NCBI RefSeq assembly: GCF_001519065.1
Contig: NZ_KQ954252.1
Coordinates: forward strand, 450,102 to 514,101
Reading direction: 5' to 3'
Source: Novosphingobium sp. FSW06-99
GTDB taxonomy: Bacteria; Pseudomonadota; Alphaproteobacteria; Sphingomonadales; Sphingomonadaceae
DNA length: 64,000 bases
Below the pieces are notes generated by a model. It did no database searches. It saw only the letters and a program-made list of their open reading frames with translations, and was not told the origin of the DNA. The first letter of the stretch is position 1, and each line of letters opens with the position of its first letter. The position numbers and the translations under genes were made by a program. This document shows, in pieces, positions 45,371-53,513 of the stretch.

Positions 45371-47887
45371 TCAGAACGTATAGCCCAGGCGCAGACCCAC
45401 TTCGCGCGGGCGGTTGACGGTATATTCGTTGGTCAGGTTGTTCAGCTCGTTCATCTGGGTTGGCGGCACGAGCACCCACTGGCTGTTGATCAGGTTCTTG
45501 GCATAGAGCGTTGCGCGCCATGCGCCGTGGCGGATTTCTGCCGAAGCGTTGACCACCGCATAGTCGGTCGACCGCTGGACACTCGTGGTTCCCAGACTGC
45601 TGGCCAGCCCCATGGCGACCGTACTGCGATAATTGCCGTTGAGGATCAGCGTCATGCGATAGCCTTGCGCGATCGGCGCGGAATATTGCAGGTTGGCCCC
45701 GGCGCTGAATTTCGGGCTGCCCGGCAATTGCTGGCCCGACGTACCCGAGACGAGCCCCGGGACGATCACGCCCGAACCGTTGTTGGCGGGATATGAAAAA
45801 TCGCTGGTCAGGCGCGCGTCGGCAAAGGCCGTGCTCAACGAATAGGTCAGCCCGCGCAGTGGCAAGGGGCCGCTAATTTCGGCCTCGAAGCCTTTGGAAG
45901 TTGCGCTGTTGGCGTTGTAGACCGCAAGGTTCCCCGATGGCAGACTTGATGCGATCTGCGGGTTTTTCCATTTGATGTAAAATCCGTCGATCGAATAGTT
46001 CACGCCGTTGCCGAAGTGGCCCTTGAACCCGCCTTCGAAGTTGTTGGTCTCGTCGGGCTTGTAGCTGGCCAGCAGCGGGCTTTCCTGGAAAATCCCCGTC
46101 AGCGGCACCGAATTGGCGCCGCCCCGGCGAAACCCTTGCGACCACAGCGCATAGACGAATTGCGATGGCGCATATTCATAGGAAAGGTCCGCCTTGCCCA
46201 CGAACTTGCCCGCGGTCGAACGGTGCGGAGAGGCGGGAATGTCGGTACCGAACGTATAGTCTTCGTAGGACTGGGCGTCGGTGAACCATTGCGAAAAGTG
46301 GCGCACGCCGCCGGTCGCCTGCACGTGCGGTGCGATGTGCCAGGTCAGTTCGCCATAGACCGAAAAGTCGGTGAAGCGCTGGGTATCGATCTGCTGGAAA
46401 TTGATGTCCTGCGGATTGGCAATGACCTGGCACGCCGGGGCCGTCGCGCCGGTATAGGCCTGGCTGGTGCAGCCTTGCGCGGCGGACCGTTCGGGCGAAC
46501 CGGGAACAGCAATCGTCCAGGCGCCGGTGCGCGTCTGGTTTTCATAGAAGGCACCGATCGAGAAATCGAATGGCTTGTCGGGGCCGCCTTTCGACACCAG
46601 CCGCACTTCCTGGGTAAAGGTATGCGCGTGGTCATCGAATTCCTGGTCGTAGATGAACCGCGGATTGGTCGGCACGCCGGCGTAATAGGCAAGATAGCCG
46701 CCGTTGGCGATCCCGGCGAGCGCATACGTGTCGTCTTCCAGCGTCTCGCCGGTGGTGGTCTGGATCGAACTGGTCGACGACAGCGTGGCAAAGCCCGCGT
46801 CATAGCTGAGGTCGAGGCTGGCAAGGTTGGTGTTGCGCGAAAACGGCTCGTCGATGCGCGTATAGTCGCTGTATTTGCCACCCGCAGGCAGCGTTTCGTT
46901 GGCATCGAAGGGCGATGCACCGCCTGCGAAATCGGTGTTCACATTCGGCCCGCCGTCGCCTTTGACATAAGCGTGGAGGAACGCGAACTCGGCCTTGAAC
47001 GTATCGATCGGCTGCCACAGCAGCGCGGCGCGCGTGGTCAGCGAATCCTGATAGTTCCAGTCCTTCTTGTTGTAATAGACGCCGGGGCTGTTCACCGGAT
47101 CGGACGGATCGGCCAGCACCGGGCTGGCGGTGACGCCGGTGCCATTGGTCTTGAGCAGGCCATAGGCGGTGACGAAACCCGGATCGCGCGCATATTTGCC
47201 CGTGACGCGCAGCGCCAGCGTCTTGCCCAGCGGAATGTTGAGCACGCCCGACACCGTGTAGCTGGGGTCGTCGGCGTGCGAGACCGCGCCAACGCTCGCC
47301 TCGATGCTGCCGGTCAGGGCTCCCAGTTGCGGTGCATTGGGCAAGATCCGCAGCGCGCCGCCAAGCGATCCAGCGCCATAGAGCGTTCCCTGCGGCCCGC
47401 GCAGCACTTCGACCTGCTTGATGTCGTCGAGCTGGATATAGCCCTCGACCGGCGAATTGCCGATATAGACGCCGACCGGGCTCTGTTCGAAATTGCGGAA
47501 CCCGCGCGTCGGTTCGCCGGTTGCGTTGATGCCGCGAATGATCGGCACAGTCGCACCGGCCAGCCGGGCACCGGCATCGTACATGCTGAGCCCGGGCAGG
47601 CTTTGCGTCAACGAGGCGAGATCGGTCACGCCGGCGCCTGCCAGCTTGCTCGCGTCGACTACCGAGATCGAATAGGGGACGCTTTCCAGGCGCTGTTCGC
47701 GCCGGCTTGCCGTGACGACGATCTCATGGGTTTCGGACGGGGGCGCGGCCGCCTCGGTGGCGGGGGCCGTCTGCGCGCTGGCCGCGGCCGGAGCCATGGC
47801 GGCGCTCGCCAGGATTGCCGCGGCGAGCAGCGATCCGATCGAGAGCGGCGTGGTTGAGCAAAGTCCGGCGTGGATCGACTTGTTCAT
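45371..47887 (-). CDS. TonB-dependent receptor
   Basis: An 838-residue receptor. ATG 47887 begins a long signal peptide (IGSLLAAAILASAAMAPAAA, then SAQ). The plug contains THEIVVTASRREQRLESVPY, PIIRGINATGEPTRGF and VEVLRGPQGTLYGAGSLGG; the barrel ends GLRLGYTF. It converges on the sulfotransferase gene and is divergent from the gene-fragment region at 48209. With the peptide transporter and CocE-like hydrolase it may import a peptide-like or ester ligand. The upstream in-frame ATG at 47986 adds residues unlike a signal peptide. Confidence 0.93.
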   Translation of the reverse strand: MNKSIHAGLCSTTPLSIGSLLAAAILASAAMAPAAASAQTAPATEAAAPPSETHEIVVTASRREQRLESVPYSISVVDASKLAGAGVTDLASLTQSLPGLSMYDAGARLAGATVPIIRGINATGEPTRGFRNFEQSPVGVYIGNSPVEGYIQLDDIKQVEVLRGPQGTLYGAGSLGGALRILPNAPQLGALTGSIEASVGAVSHADDPSYTVSGVLNIPLGKTLALRVTGKYARDPGFVTAYGLLKTNGTGVTASPVLADPSDPVNSPGVYYNKKDWNYQDSLTTRAALLWQPIDTFKAEFAFLHAYVKGDGGPNVNTDFAGGASPFDANETLPAGGKYSDYTRIDEPFSRNTNLASLDLSYDAGFATLSSTSSIQTTTGETLEDDTYALAGIANGGYLAYYAGVPTNPRFIYDQEFDDHAHTFTQEVRLVSKGGPDKPFDFSIGAFYENQTRTGAWTIAVPGSPERSAAQGCTSQAYTGATAPACQVIANPQDINFQQIDTQRFTDFSVYGELTWHIAPHVQATGGVRHFSQWFTDAQSYEDYTFGTDIPASPHRSTAGKFVGKADLSYEYAPSQFVYALWSQGFRRGGANSVPLTGIFQESPLLASYKPDETNNFEGGFKGHFGNGVNYSIDGFYIKWKNPQIASSLPSGNLAVYNANSATSKGFEAEISGPLPLRGLTYSLSTAFADARLTSDFSYPANNGSGVIVPGLVSGTSGQQLPGSPKFSAGANLQYSAPIAQGYRMTLILNGNYRSTVAMGLASSLGTTSVQRSTDYAVVNASAEIRHGAWRATLYAKNLINSQWVLVPPTQMNELNNLTNEYTVNRPREVGLRLGYTF

Positions 47888-48208
47888 ACGTTCCCCGTTG
47901 CTTGATTGCGATTTTCGCGGATGACCGGCCAAAAGCCGCGACATGTGTTCCGCTTCGCAATGCCCCTGAATATTATTGTTACGCAAAATCAGACAATTCG
48001 TTCGGTTTCACACCCCGGCAAAGCGCAGCCGCCGATCAGACCGGTGCACGCCACAACGGCGTGCCAATCCAACCTGTCGGACGAGTGCCGGAACTGCCGG
48101 CGAGGTGTCTCCGAGGGGCAAGCGTATGGATCATGTACATCAATGTCAAGAATGACGACGATAAAGTACGGAACAAGGGTTTTTTGAAAAAATAGCCGAA
48201 ATAAAATA
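47888..48208. promoter_or_regulatory. Receptor upstream region
   Basis: This 321-base region separates the receptor start from the fragment cluster. Bases 48160-48245 are strikingly AT-rich (runs such as GGGTTTTTTGAAAAAATAG and AAATAAAATATTGATATA) compared with the GC-rich surroundings. It presumably contains the receptor promoter, but the AT-rich end may be foreign DNA. No gene is seen. Confidence 0.4.
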
Positions 48209-48556
48209 TTGATATATAACACTAAAAATAGACTATGGTTCGATCGCGTGCCTATCTATGGCAGCGATGCAGGCGCTTCGAGGTGCAATCTTTTTAAAAT
48301 CGGCCGGACGTACGGACCGGCCTGCCGGTTATGGATCGCCAGTCCGGATGGCGGTACAGCAAGGTCCGTTGCGCAAGCGAAAGTCGATATTGCCACATTC
48401 GCGTGGCCCCACGATGGTTCGGCACTGATCTATGGCACATGTGAAAGCGTTAGCGTCGCGCGAGCCGCGATCGCTCACGAGGGGCTATCGGGTTATCTCT
48501 ATGATTGGCGGACGCGGCCGTACAACGGCACCGCACCTGACGTCTCCGAGCCGCTG
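48209..48556 (+). pseudogene. Fragment of an S9-type peptidase propeller (lasso-peptide isopeptidase-like)
   Basis: An open stretch whose middle resembles one blade and linker of a beta-propeller peptidase: RLWIASPDGGTARSVAQ, FAWPHDGSALIYGT, then ARAAIAHEGLSGYLYDWRT. The combination of propeller blade and a following REG-YLYD-like segment reminds me of prolyl-oligopeptidase relatives, including lasso-peptide isopeptidases of sphingomonads. There is no start region, no catalytic domain and no ribosome-binding site; it breaks off near 48556 where a different fragment on the other strand begins. It is read as a relic. Confidence 0.4.
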
Positions 48557-48900
48557 CCCTATCGTGCCGCAGCTTCCCCACAGCACCAGCAAAGCGCCAA
48601 GCACCAGCGCATTGCCGCCGATCGCACGGTCGAAAATCACCGCGAAATAGGTATAAAGCGCAAAGTTTCCGGTCTGCACCAACAGGGTCGTGAGAAGCGT
48701 CAGGCCGATCCGATGGTCCCGGAAAGGCGCAAGACGCTGCCGCAGCGTGACCGCGGGCGGGATTGGAATGTTCCTGAGAAGGAGCAGGATCCCCAGCGCA
48801 GCGACCAGCCCGATGGCGGAGACGAAGACCATCGTCCAGCGCCAGTCACCGAAGCCACCGATGACCGTCCCGATGGGCTAACCCACCGCCGTCGCGAAGG
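48540..48900 (-). pseudogene. MFS transporter fragment with internal stop
   Basis: On the minus strand the sequence reads FATAVG, then a TAG stop, then PIGTVIGGFGDWRWTMVFVS and three hydrophobic segments (AIGLVAALGILLLL, IGLTLLTTLLVQTGNFALYT, ALVLGALLVLWGSCGTIGQR). This is the middle of a major-facilitator transporter of the drug or sugar efflux type. Both ends are missing and an in-frame stop interrupts it, so it cannot be functional. It is joined to the integrase stump on one side and to the peptidase fragment on the other. Confidence 0.7.
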
Positions 48901-49139
48901 TCAATGCCATCGGCAAGTGCGAGCTTGGCTTGCGACCGCTTTTCGCGAGCCGCGGCAATGCTGATGTCCGGGTACGCGCCGAACGACAACAGGCGCTCTT
49001 TGCCCTGGTGGTGGTACTTCATGCGCCAAAGCTTTTTGCCGGTTGGCTGGACGAGCAGATACATTCCGCCGCCGTCGAACAGCTTGTAGGCCCGCTCAGC
49101 GGGTTTGGCGTTTTTGATCTCGAGATCCTTGAGCGGCAT
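48901..49139 (-). pseudogene. Integrase stump (tyrosine recombinase, arm-binding domain)
   Basis: Starting at ATG 49139 the sequence reads MPLKDLEIKNAKPAERAYKL, then GGGMYLLVQPTGKKLWRMKY and LLSFGAYPDISIAAAREKR, the N-terminal arm-type DNA-binding domain (DUF4102) of phage/island integrases. After about 80 residues (ALADGID) it runs into unrelated sequence, so core-binding and catalytic domains with the Arg-His-Tyr residues are lost. It lies about 190 bases from the 3' end of tRNA-Met, the usual position for an island integrase relative to its attachment tRNA. Confidence 0.85.
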
Positions 49140-49140
49140 G

Positions 49141-49206
49141 GGGTATTGCCTCGTGGGGGTATCGCCCTTTTGGGGTGCCCCCGGAAAATACCCCCAAAAT
49201 ACCCCA
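49141..49206. repeat. GGGGTAT-type repeats, probable integrase arm sites
   Basis: In the leader of the integrase stump, GGGTATTG, GGGGGTATCG and TTGGGGTG occur on one strand and the complementary ATACCCCC and ATACCCC follow, ending near 49205. Clustered copies of such a heptamer next to an integrase start are typical arm-type binding sites of the attachment region. Confidence 0.5.
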
Positions 49207-49331
49207 ATGCCAAATCTGGCTGCACGCGGAACGGACCGGAGGCACATGGACCCGAATCGGGCCGATTTCTTTGAAAATCATGGGCTTGGTGGATTTATGC
49301 GGACCCATGCGGACGTCGCTGGATGGGGTCC

Positions 49332-49408
49332 TGGTAGCGGAGGAGGGACTCGAACCCCCGACACGCGGATTATGATTCCGCTGCTCTAACCGGCTGAGCT
49401 ACTCCGCC
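49332..49408 (-). tRNA. tRNA-Met (anticodon CAT)
   Basis: A 77-base cloverleaf on the minus strand. The acceptor stem is GGCGGAG with CTCCGCT plus an encoded CCA (49334-49332). The D-arm is GCTCAGCCGGTTAGAGC, the anticodon stem-loop is GCGGA-ATCATAA-TCCGC giving CAT, and the T-arm contains GGTTCGAGTCC. CAT can also be tRNA-Ile(CAT) or initiator; the acceptor end does not look like the initiator type, and an elongator Met tRNA fits best. Its 3' end faces the integrase relic. Confidence 0.93.
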
Positions 49409-49476
49409 CCGAAGGGTTGCTGGTACGGCCACCGCTAGGGCGGGCGTTGGGCAGGCCGCGCTCATAAGCGGGTGGG

Positions 49477-49518
49477 GCGGCGGGGTCAACCGGGTTTTTG
49501 GCGGTTGACCCCAGCCGC
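49477..49518 (-). terminator. Stem-loop after the 49524-52070 receptor gene
   Basis: GGGGTCAACC (49482-49491) and GGTTGACCCC (49503-49512) form a perfect 10-base stem with an 11-base loop, and the flanks GGCGG/CCGCC can extend it. It starts 12 bases past the receptor stop codon. There is no T-run on the minus strand after it, so it may act with Rho or as an mRNA-stabilising end. Confidence 0.55.
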
Positions 49519-49523
49519 CTGGG

Positions 49524-52070
49524 TCAGAACTTGTTCGAGAATTTCAGGCCGAGGAAGCGGGGCTTGATCGGCAATGCGCGGGTCGAGGCAGAGCAGACCT
49601 CGATTGCGCAGAACGTGTTGCGAGACAACTGGCCGCGCTCGTCGAACAGGTTTTCGATGAAAAATTCGACGTTCCATTTGTCATGGCTGACACCGGCCGA
49701 AAAGTCGAAACTGGTGAACGGGGGGGCGTCGCCGAGCAACGCGTCCTTGACCGGGTCGAGGTTCGACGTGGACGAGGATTGGTGATCCGCTGCAATCTGG
49801 GCAAAGGAACCAAGCTCGCCCAGTTGGGTTTCATAGCGCAACTGCATCTGGCCCTTCAGCTTGGGCTGGCGCGGCAACTGCGTACCCTTGGGCGCCGCCA
49901 CATCGGCCGGATTGGTGTTGCAGTCGGTAGTCAGGGTCGTCGAACGGAAACCCGGTTCCAGCGCGCAGAAGTTGGTCGACAATTTGCCGTCGTTATAAGC
50001 GCCTGAACCGGACAGCGAGAACTTGCCGATTTTCCAGTCAAAATCACCTTCGATACCATAGATATGCGCGTTGCCGGCGTTCACGATCATGTTGTTGCCG
50101 TTGAACCCTTGGGGCACGAAAATATATTGCACCCCGGTCCAGTTTTCGAAATAGCCCGCCATGTTCAACCGGAACACATGGTTCCAGGTGGTTTTAAAGC
50201 CCACTTCGTAGTTGGCCAGCCGATCGGCCTTGAACGGTTGCGTAGGGGCAATGGTATTGCTGCCACCCGGTCGGAACCCGGTCGAATATGTTGCATAGAG
50301 CATCTTGTCGGGCCTGACTTGATAACTCAGACTGGCCTTGTGGGTTTCACCGGCCTGGTTGTAGCGTGGTACCGGCAACAGTTCAGTGGTGCCTGCCGGT
50401 GTATAGAACGAGACGTTGTTGCACGCCTGCAGGCGTGGCGCGGTAAATGGCGTGGCACATCCGGAACCGATTTCCTGCGCAGCGGCCAAAGCGGTACCGT
50501 CGAACCCGACAGACTGGTTGATGGCGCGGAACAGGCGGATCCCGCCGGTCAGTTTCAATTCCGGTGTGATCGGATAGGTGCCTTCGGAAAACAGGGCATA
50601 GTCCTTGTAGGTCCGATCCACCTCGGTCAGATAGAAGGCATCGCCCCTTAACAGCTCGCTGACGGTATTGCCTGCCGTCGCGCCACCTGCGCTGGTGCCA
50701 TAGGCGTCCACCGCGCTGCTGAGGCCCGGGATCGCATATTGCTCGTTGATGTTCTTTTTCTGGAACTGATAAAAACCACCTACAGTCAACGAGAATGGCC
50801 AGGATTTTGGCACCGACAAGCGCACTTCCTGGGTGAACTTATTGTAGGTGTTATTGCCCAAGTATACCTGGGTAGGATTGAGCGTATTGCCATTTTTGTC
50901 ATGGAACCACTGATATTGGGCGTATTGTGGTTTATTGTAGGCGACAGAGTAATAAGTATAATCGTTTGAATTCTTGATCCGGCGATGCATATAACCCGTC
51001 GACGACACCAGGTCGAAATCGCCAACTTTACCATTGATCGTCAGTGCCGCCTGATACCAACCGTCCCTGTCTTCGGACTGGTTGAAATCGTGCACGGTCA
51101 GGTCACCAAAGCGGGGGTCGAAATTGAACGAACCCTTGGCGTCGAGATACTGATAGATCAATTGGGGCGTGACCGTCCAGTCGCCGAATTCCGCCAGGGC
51201 GGCAATGCGGCCGCCATATTCGTCGACCGGATTGGCGTTGCGCTTGGCAATGTTGTTGACCGAATTGCCGGGCAGCGAATTGCTGTTGCTGATTGTATAA
51301 GTGCCGATCGCAGCCTGCGTGTTGCGATCATATTCGGTATATGTGTACGTCGCCGGGGCATTGTCGATATAGCCGCCGGTATGGTCATAATAGGCCATCA
51401 TGCGGACTGCGACGTTCTTGGCCACGGGGATGTTGATGAAACCTTCATCAACCGTGCCAAAATTGTTGCCTGCCCTGGAGAATTTGTTCAATTCGACGTC
51501 ATAACCGCCTTCCAGCACACCCAGTTTGGGCTTGTTGGTGATCAGGCGCAGCGTGCCCGACAGCGACGATGATCCGAACAACGTGCCTTGCGGGCCCGAC
51601 AGCGCCTCGACCCGTTGCATATCATAGACATGCACTTCGGGCATGCGGCCCGCCGTGGTCATCGGGATTTCGTCGAGATAGACCCCTGCGGTCGAAAGCG
51701 CCGAGCTGTCACCCGTGCCGGTGTCATAGGCGACGCCGCGGAAAAACAGATCGGAACGGCCGGGCCCGAGCGAGGCAAAGCTGACCGAAGGCAGCAGCGC
51801 GACATAGTCGTTGAAATTGACCACCTGGCGTTGTTCCAGCTTTTCGGTGGTCAGCGCCTGCAGGCTGATCGGAACTTTCTGCACGCTTTCCGAACGGCGG
51901 GTCGCGGTCACCACGATTTCGCCCAGCCCGGTGCCCTTGGTGTCGGTGCTGGCAGCCTGGTCGGCGGGCGCGGCGGTTTGCGCAAAGGCGATCGCAGGCA
52001 TCAGTACGGTCATGCCGGTGGCTGCACCCAACAGCCATTTGCGAGTCGATTTGCAGGTGTCATGACGCAT
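49524..52070 (-). CDS. TonB-dependent receptor
   Basis: An 848-residue receptor. ATG 52070 is preceded by GAGGGGGGA and starts a signal peptide (WLLGAATGMTVLMPAIAFAQ). The plug has GEIVVTATRRSESVQKVPIS and VEALSGPQGTLFGSSSLSG, where Ser replaces the usual Arg of LRGPQG; the barrel ends GLKFSNKF. It lies downstream of the puu/potF operon on the same strand, separated by 324 bases. A role in uptake of polyamine-containing compounds is possible by position only. Confidence 0.93.
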   Translation of the reverse strand: MRHDTCKSTRKWLLGAATGMTVLMPAIAFAQTAAPADQAASTDTKGTGLGEIVVTATRRSESVQKVPISLQALTTEKLEQRQVVNFNDYVALLPSVSFASLGPGRSDLFFRGVAYDTGTGDSSALSTAGVYLDEIPMTTAGRMPEVHVYDMQRVEALSGPQGTLFGSSSLSGTLRLITNKPKLGVLEGGYDVELNKFSRAGNNFGTVDEGFINIPVAKNVAVRMMAYYDHTGGYIDNAPATYTYTEYDRNTQAAIGTYTISNSNSLPGNSVNNIAKRNANPVDEYGGRIAALAEFGDWTVTPQLIYQYLDAKGSFNFDPRFGDLTVHDFNQSEDRDGWYQAALTINGKVGDFDLVSSTGYMHRRIKNSNDYTYYSVAYNKPQYAQYQWFHDKNGNTLNPTQVYLGNNTYNKFTQEVRLSVPKSWPFSLTVGGFYQFQKKNINEQYAIPGLSSAVDAYGTSAGGATAGNTVSELLRGDAFYLTEVDRTYKDYALFSEGTYPITPELKLTGGIRLFRAINQSVGFDGTALAAAQEIGSGCATPFTAPRLQACNNVSFYTPAGTTELLPVPRYNQAGETHKASLSYQVRPDKMLYATYSTGFRPGGSNTIAPTQPFKADRLANYEVGFKTTWNHVFRLNMAGYFENWTGVQYIFVPQGFNGNNMIVNAGNAHIYGIEGDFDWKIGKFSLSGSGAYNDGKLSTNFCALEPGFRSTTLTTDCNTNPADVAAPKGTQLPRQPKLKGQMQLRYETQLGELGSFAQIAADHQSSSTSNLDPVKDALLGDAPPFTSFDFSAGVSHDKWNVEFFIENLFDERGQLSRNTFCAIEVCSASTRALPIKPRFLGLKFSNKF

Positions 52071-52394
52071 CAGCGGTCCCCCCTCAGGTCCATTGCAATG
52101 GGATCCCTTGCTGGGCGGCGGCAACGTATTGGTAATTTCGTTGCTTGCCGGCAGGGATCACAGATCGATCCACGCGAATTCACTCCGCTTACCCGCAATT
52201 GTCAAATACCTTCTCCGTCCGCGCACATCGCGGCGCCTTGTGTGTTGAAAAAGCAACGCGGCACTTGGGGTAATCGTGCGCGGCAGGGCGCCCGCGAAAG
52301 TGCGGCGGGCTGTCGGACAGACCGCCGCCGGCGGTGTTCGCGCAGCAATCGGGGCGCATCGACTGTGATCTGTGGTGAATATCCGCGGTGGGGA
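52071..52394. promoter_or_regulatory. Receptor leader with palindrome and hairpin
   Basis: This 324-base gap lies between the potF paralogue and the receptor start. CCATTGCAATGG at 52090-52101 is a perfect 12-base palindrome 19 bases upstream of the receptor start. A second inverted repeat, GCAACG (52121-52126) with CGTTGC (52139-52144), follows. ACCGCC-GCC-GGCGGT (52321-52335) is a short hairpin past the potF stop and may help end that transcript. No gene is visible. Confidence 0.45.
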
Positions 52395-53462
52395 TCAGCC
52401 CGCGCGCACCCGCGTCATCGCGGTTTCATAGGCGGACTGGATCGCCTGACCCTGATAGTGCGAATATTCACACTTTGCCAGTGCCGCCGCCGGGGGAAAG
52501 ATCACCGGATTGTCGCGATATTCCGCCGGCATCAGCGCCAGCGCTGCGCGATTGGGAGTGGGATAGCGGATCGTTTCGAAAATATCGCGGCTGTTGTGCG
52601 CATCGAGCACGAAATTGATGAATTCCAGCGCGAGTGCGGGATTGGGCGCGCCCTTGGGGATGCACAAGCTGTCACTGGCCAGAATGCCGCCTTCACGCGG
52701 CACCACGAAATCGAGATCCTTGTCCTCGCGCATCACTTGCGCGATGTCGCCATTGTATTCGATCACCAGATCGATATCGCCCGCCAGCAGCAGATCCTGC
52801 CCGTTGTCATCGTGAAACACCGCGACGTTGGGCTTTTGCTTCAGCAACATCGCCTGAACCCGCTCGATCGTGGCGGGATCGGCGGTGTTGGCGGGCAGGC
52901 CAAGGTATTTGGCGCCGATCTCGAACAGTTCGCTCGCTTCGGCCAGCAGGCCGATGCGGCCCTTGTACCGATCGGAATCGAGCACCCATTTCCAACTGTC
53001 GGGCACGCCGTCGACTTTTGACTTGCGATAGCCGATGCCGGTGACAATCCAGGTATAGGGCACCGAAACCTTGCGCCCCGGATCGAACGGCGGATTGAGA
53101 AAGCGCGGGTCGATATTGGCCAGATTGGGGATTTTGGCATGGTCGAGTTCAACCAGCGCGCCGGTCTGGTGCAGCCGTTCGACAAAATCGTTTGACGGGA
53201 CAATGATGTCATAGCCGGGATTGCCGTCGCGCAGTTTGGCAAACAGTTCGTCGTTGTTGGCAAACAGGCTGATGTTGACTTTGCTGCCGCTGGCCTTTTC
53301 GAAATCGGCCAGCGTGTGTTTGCCGATATAGGTGTCCCAGGTATAGAGATTGAGCACCCCATGCTGCGGATGACGCGCACAGGCGCCCAGCGCGCCGGTA
53401 AAGCTCAGCCCGATCCCGGCCAGGCCGATGTCACCGAGGAAATTGCGCCGCGATCGCTGCAT
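52395..53462 (-). CDS. Polyamine-binding lipoprotein (PotF/PotD-like)
   Basis: A 355-residue solute-binding protein. The Tat motif RSRRNFLGD (residues 3-11) is followed by a hydrophobic segment and a lipobox-like GALGAC, so it is probably a Tat-exported lipoprotein. The ligand-site motif is LYTWDTYIGKHT. Conserved segments include YDIIVPS, PYTWIVTGIGYRKSKVDG and NGDIAQVMREDKDLDFV. It is last in the puuD-puuB-puuA-potF operon and has no permease or ATPase of its own here. It is a close paralogue of the protein at 62832, with the same length. Confidence 0.87.
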   Translation of the reverse strand: MQRSRRNFLGDIGLAGIGLSFTGALGACARHPQHGVLNLYTWDTYIGKHTLADFEKASGSKVNISLFANNDELFAKLRDGNPGYDIIVPSNDFVERLHQTGALVELDHAKIPNLANIDPRFLNPPFDPGRKVSVPYTWIVTGIGYRKSKVDGVPDSWKWVLDSDRYKGRIGLLAEASELFEIGAKYLGLPANTADPATIERVQAMLLKQKPNVAVFHDDNGQDLLLAGDIDLVIEYNGDIAQVMREDKDLDFVVPREGGILASDSLCIPKGAPNPALALEFINFVLDAHNSRDIFETIRYPTPNRAALALMPAEYRDNPVIFPPAAALAKCEYSHYQGQAIQSAYETAMTRVRAG

Positions 53463-53513
53463 CGAATGGGGTCCGCCTGTTGCAAACTGGGTTGGGCGCA
53501 GCAAAGCGCAAAA

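Noticed and set aside
46016..47857. 613-codon plus-strand frame
   Set aside because: It is antisense to the TonB receptor; the product is Arg/Gly-rich with no domain.
48209..48964. 251-codon plus-strand frame as an intact gene
   Set aside because: Only its first part resembles a protein family; the rest is antisense to an MFS fragment. It is treated as a relic.
49332..49408. Initiator tRNA-fMet
   Set aside because: The acceptor end and the anticodon-stem lack the initiator features (no run of three G-C pairs by the loop); the elongator type fits better.
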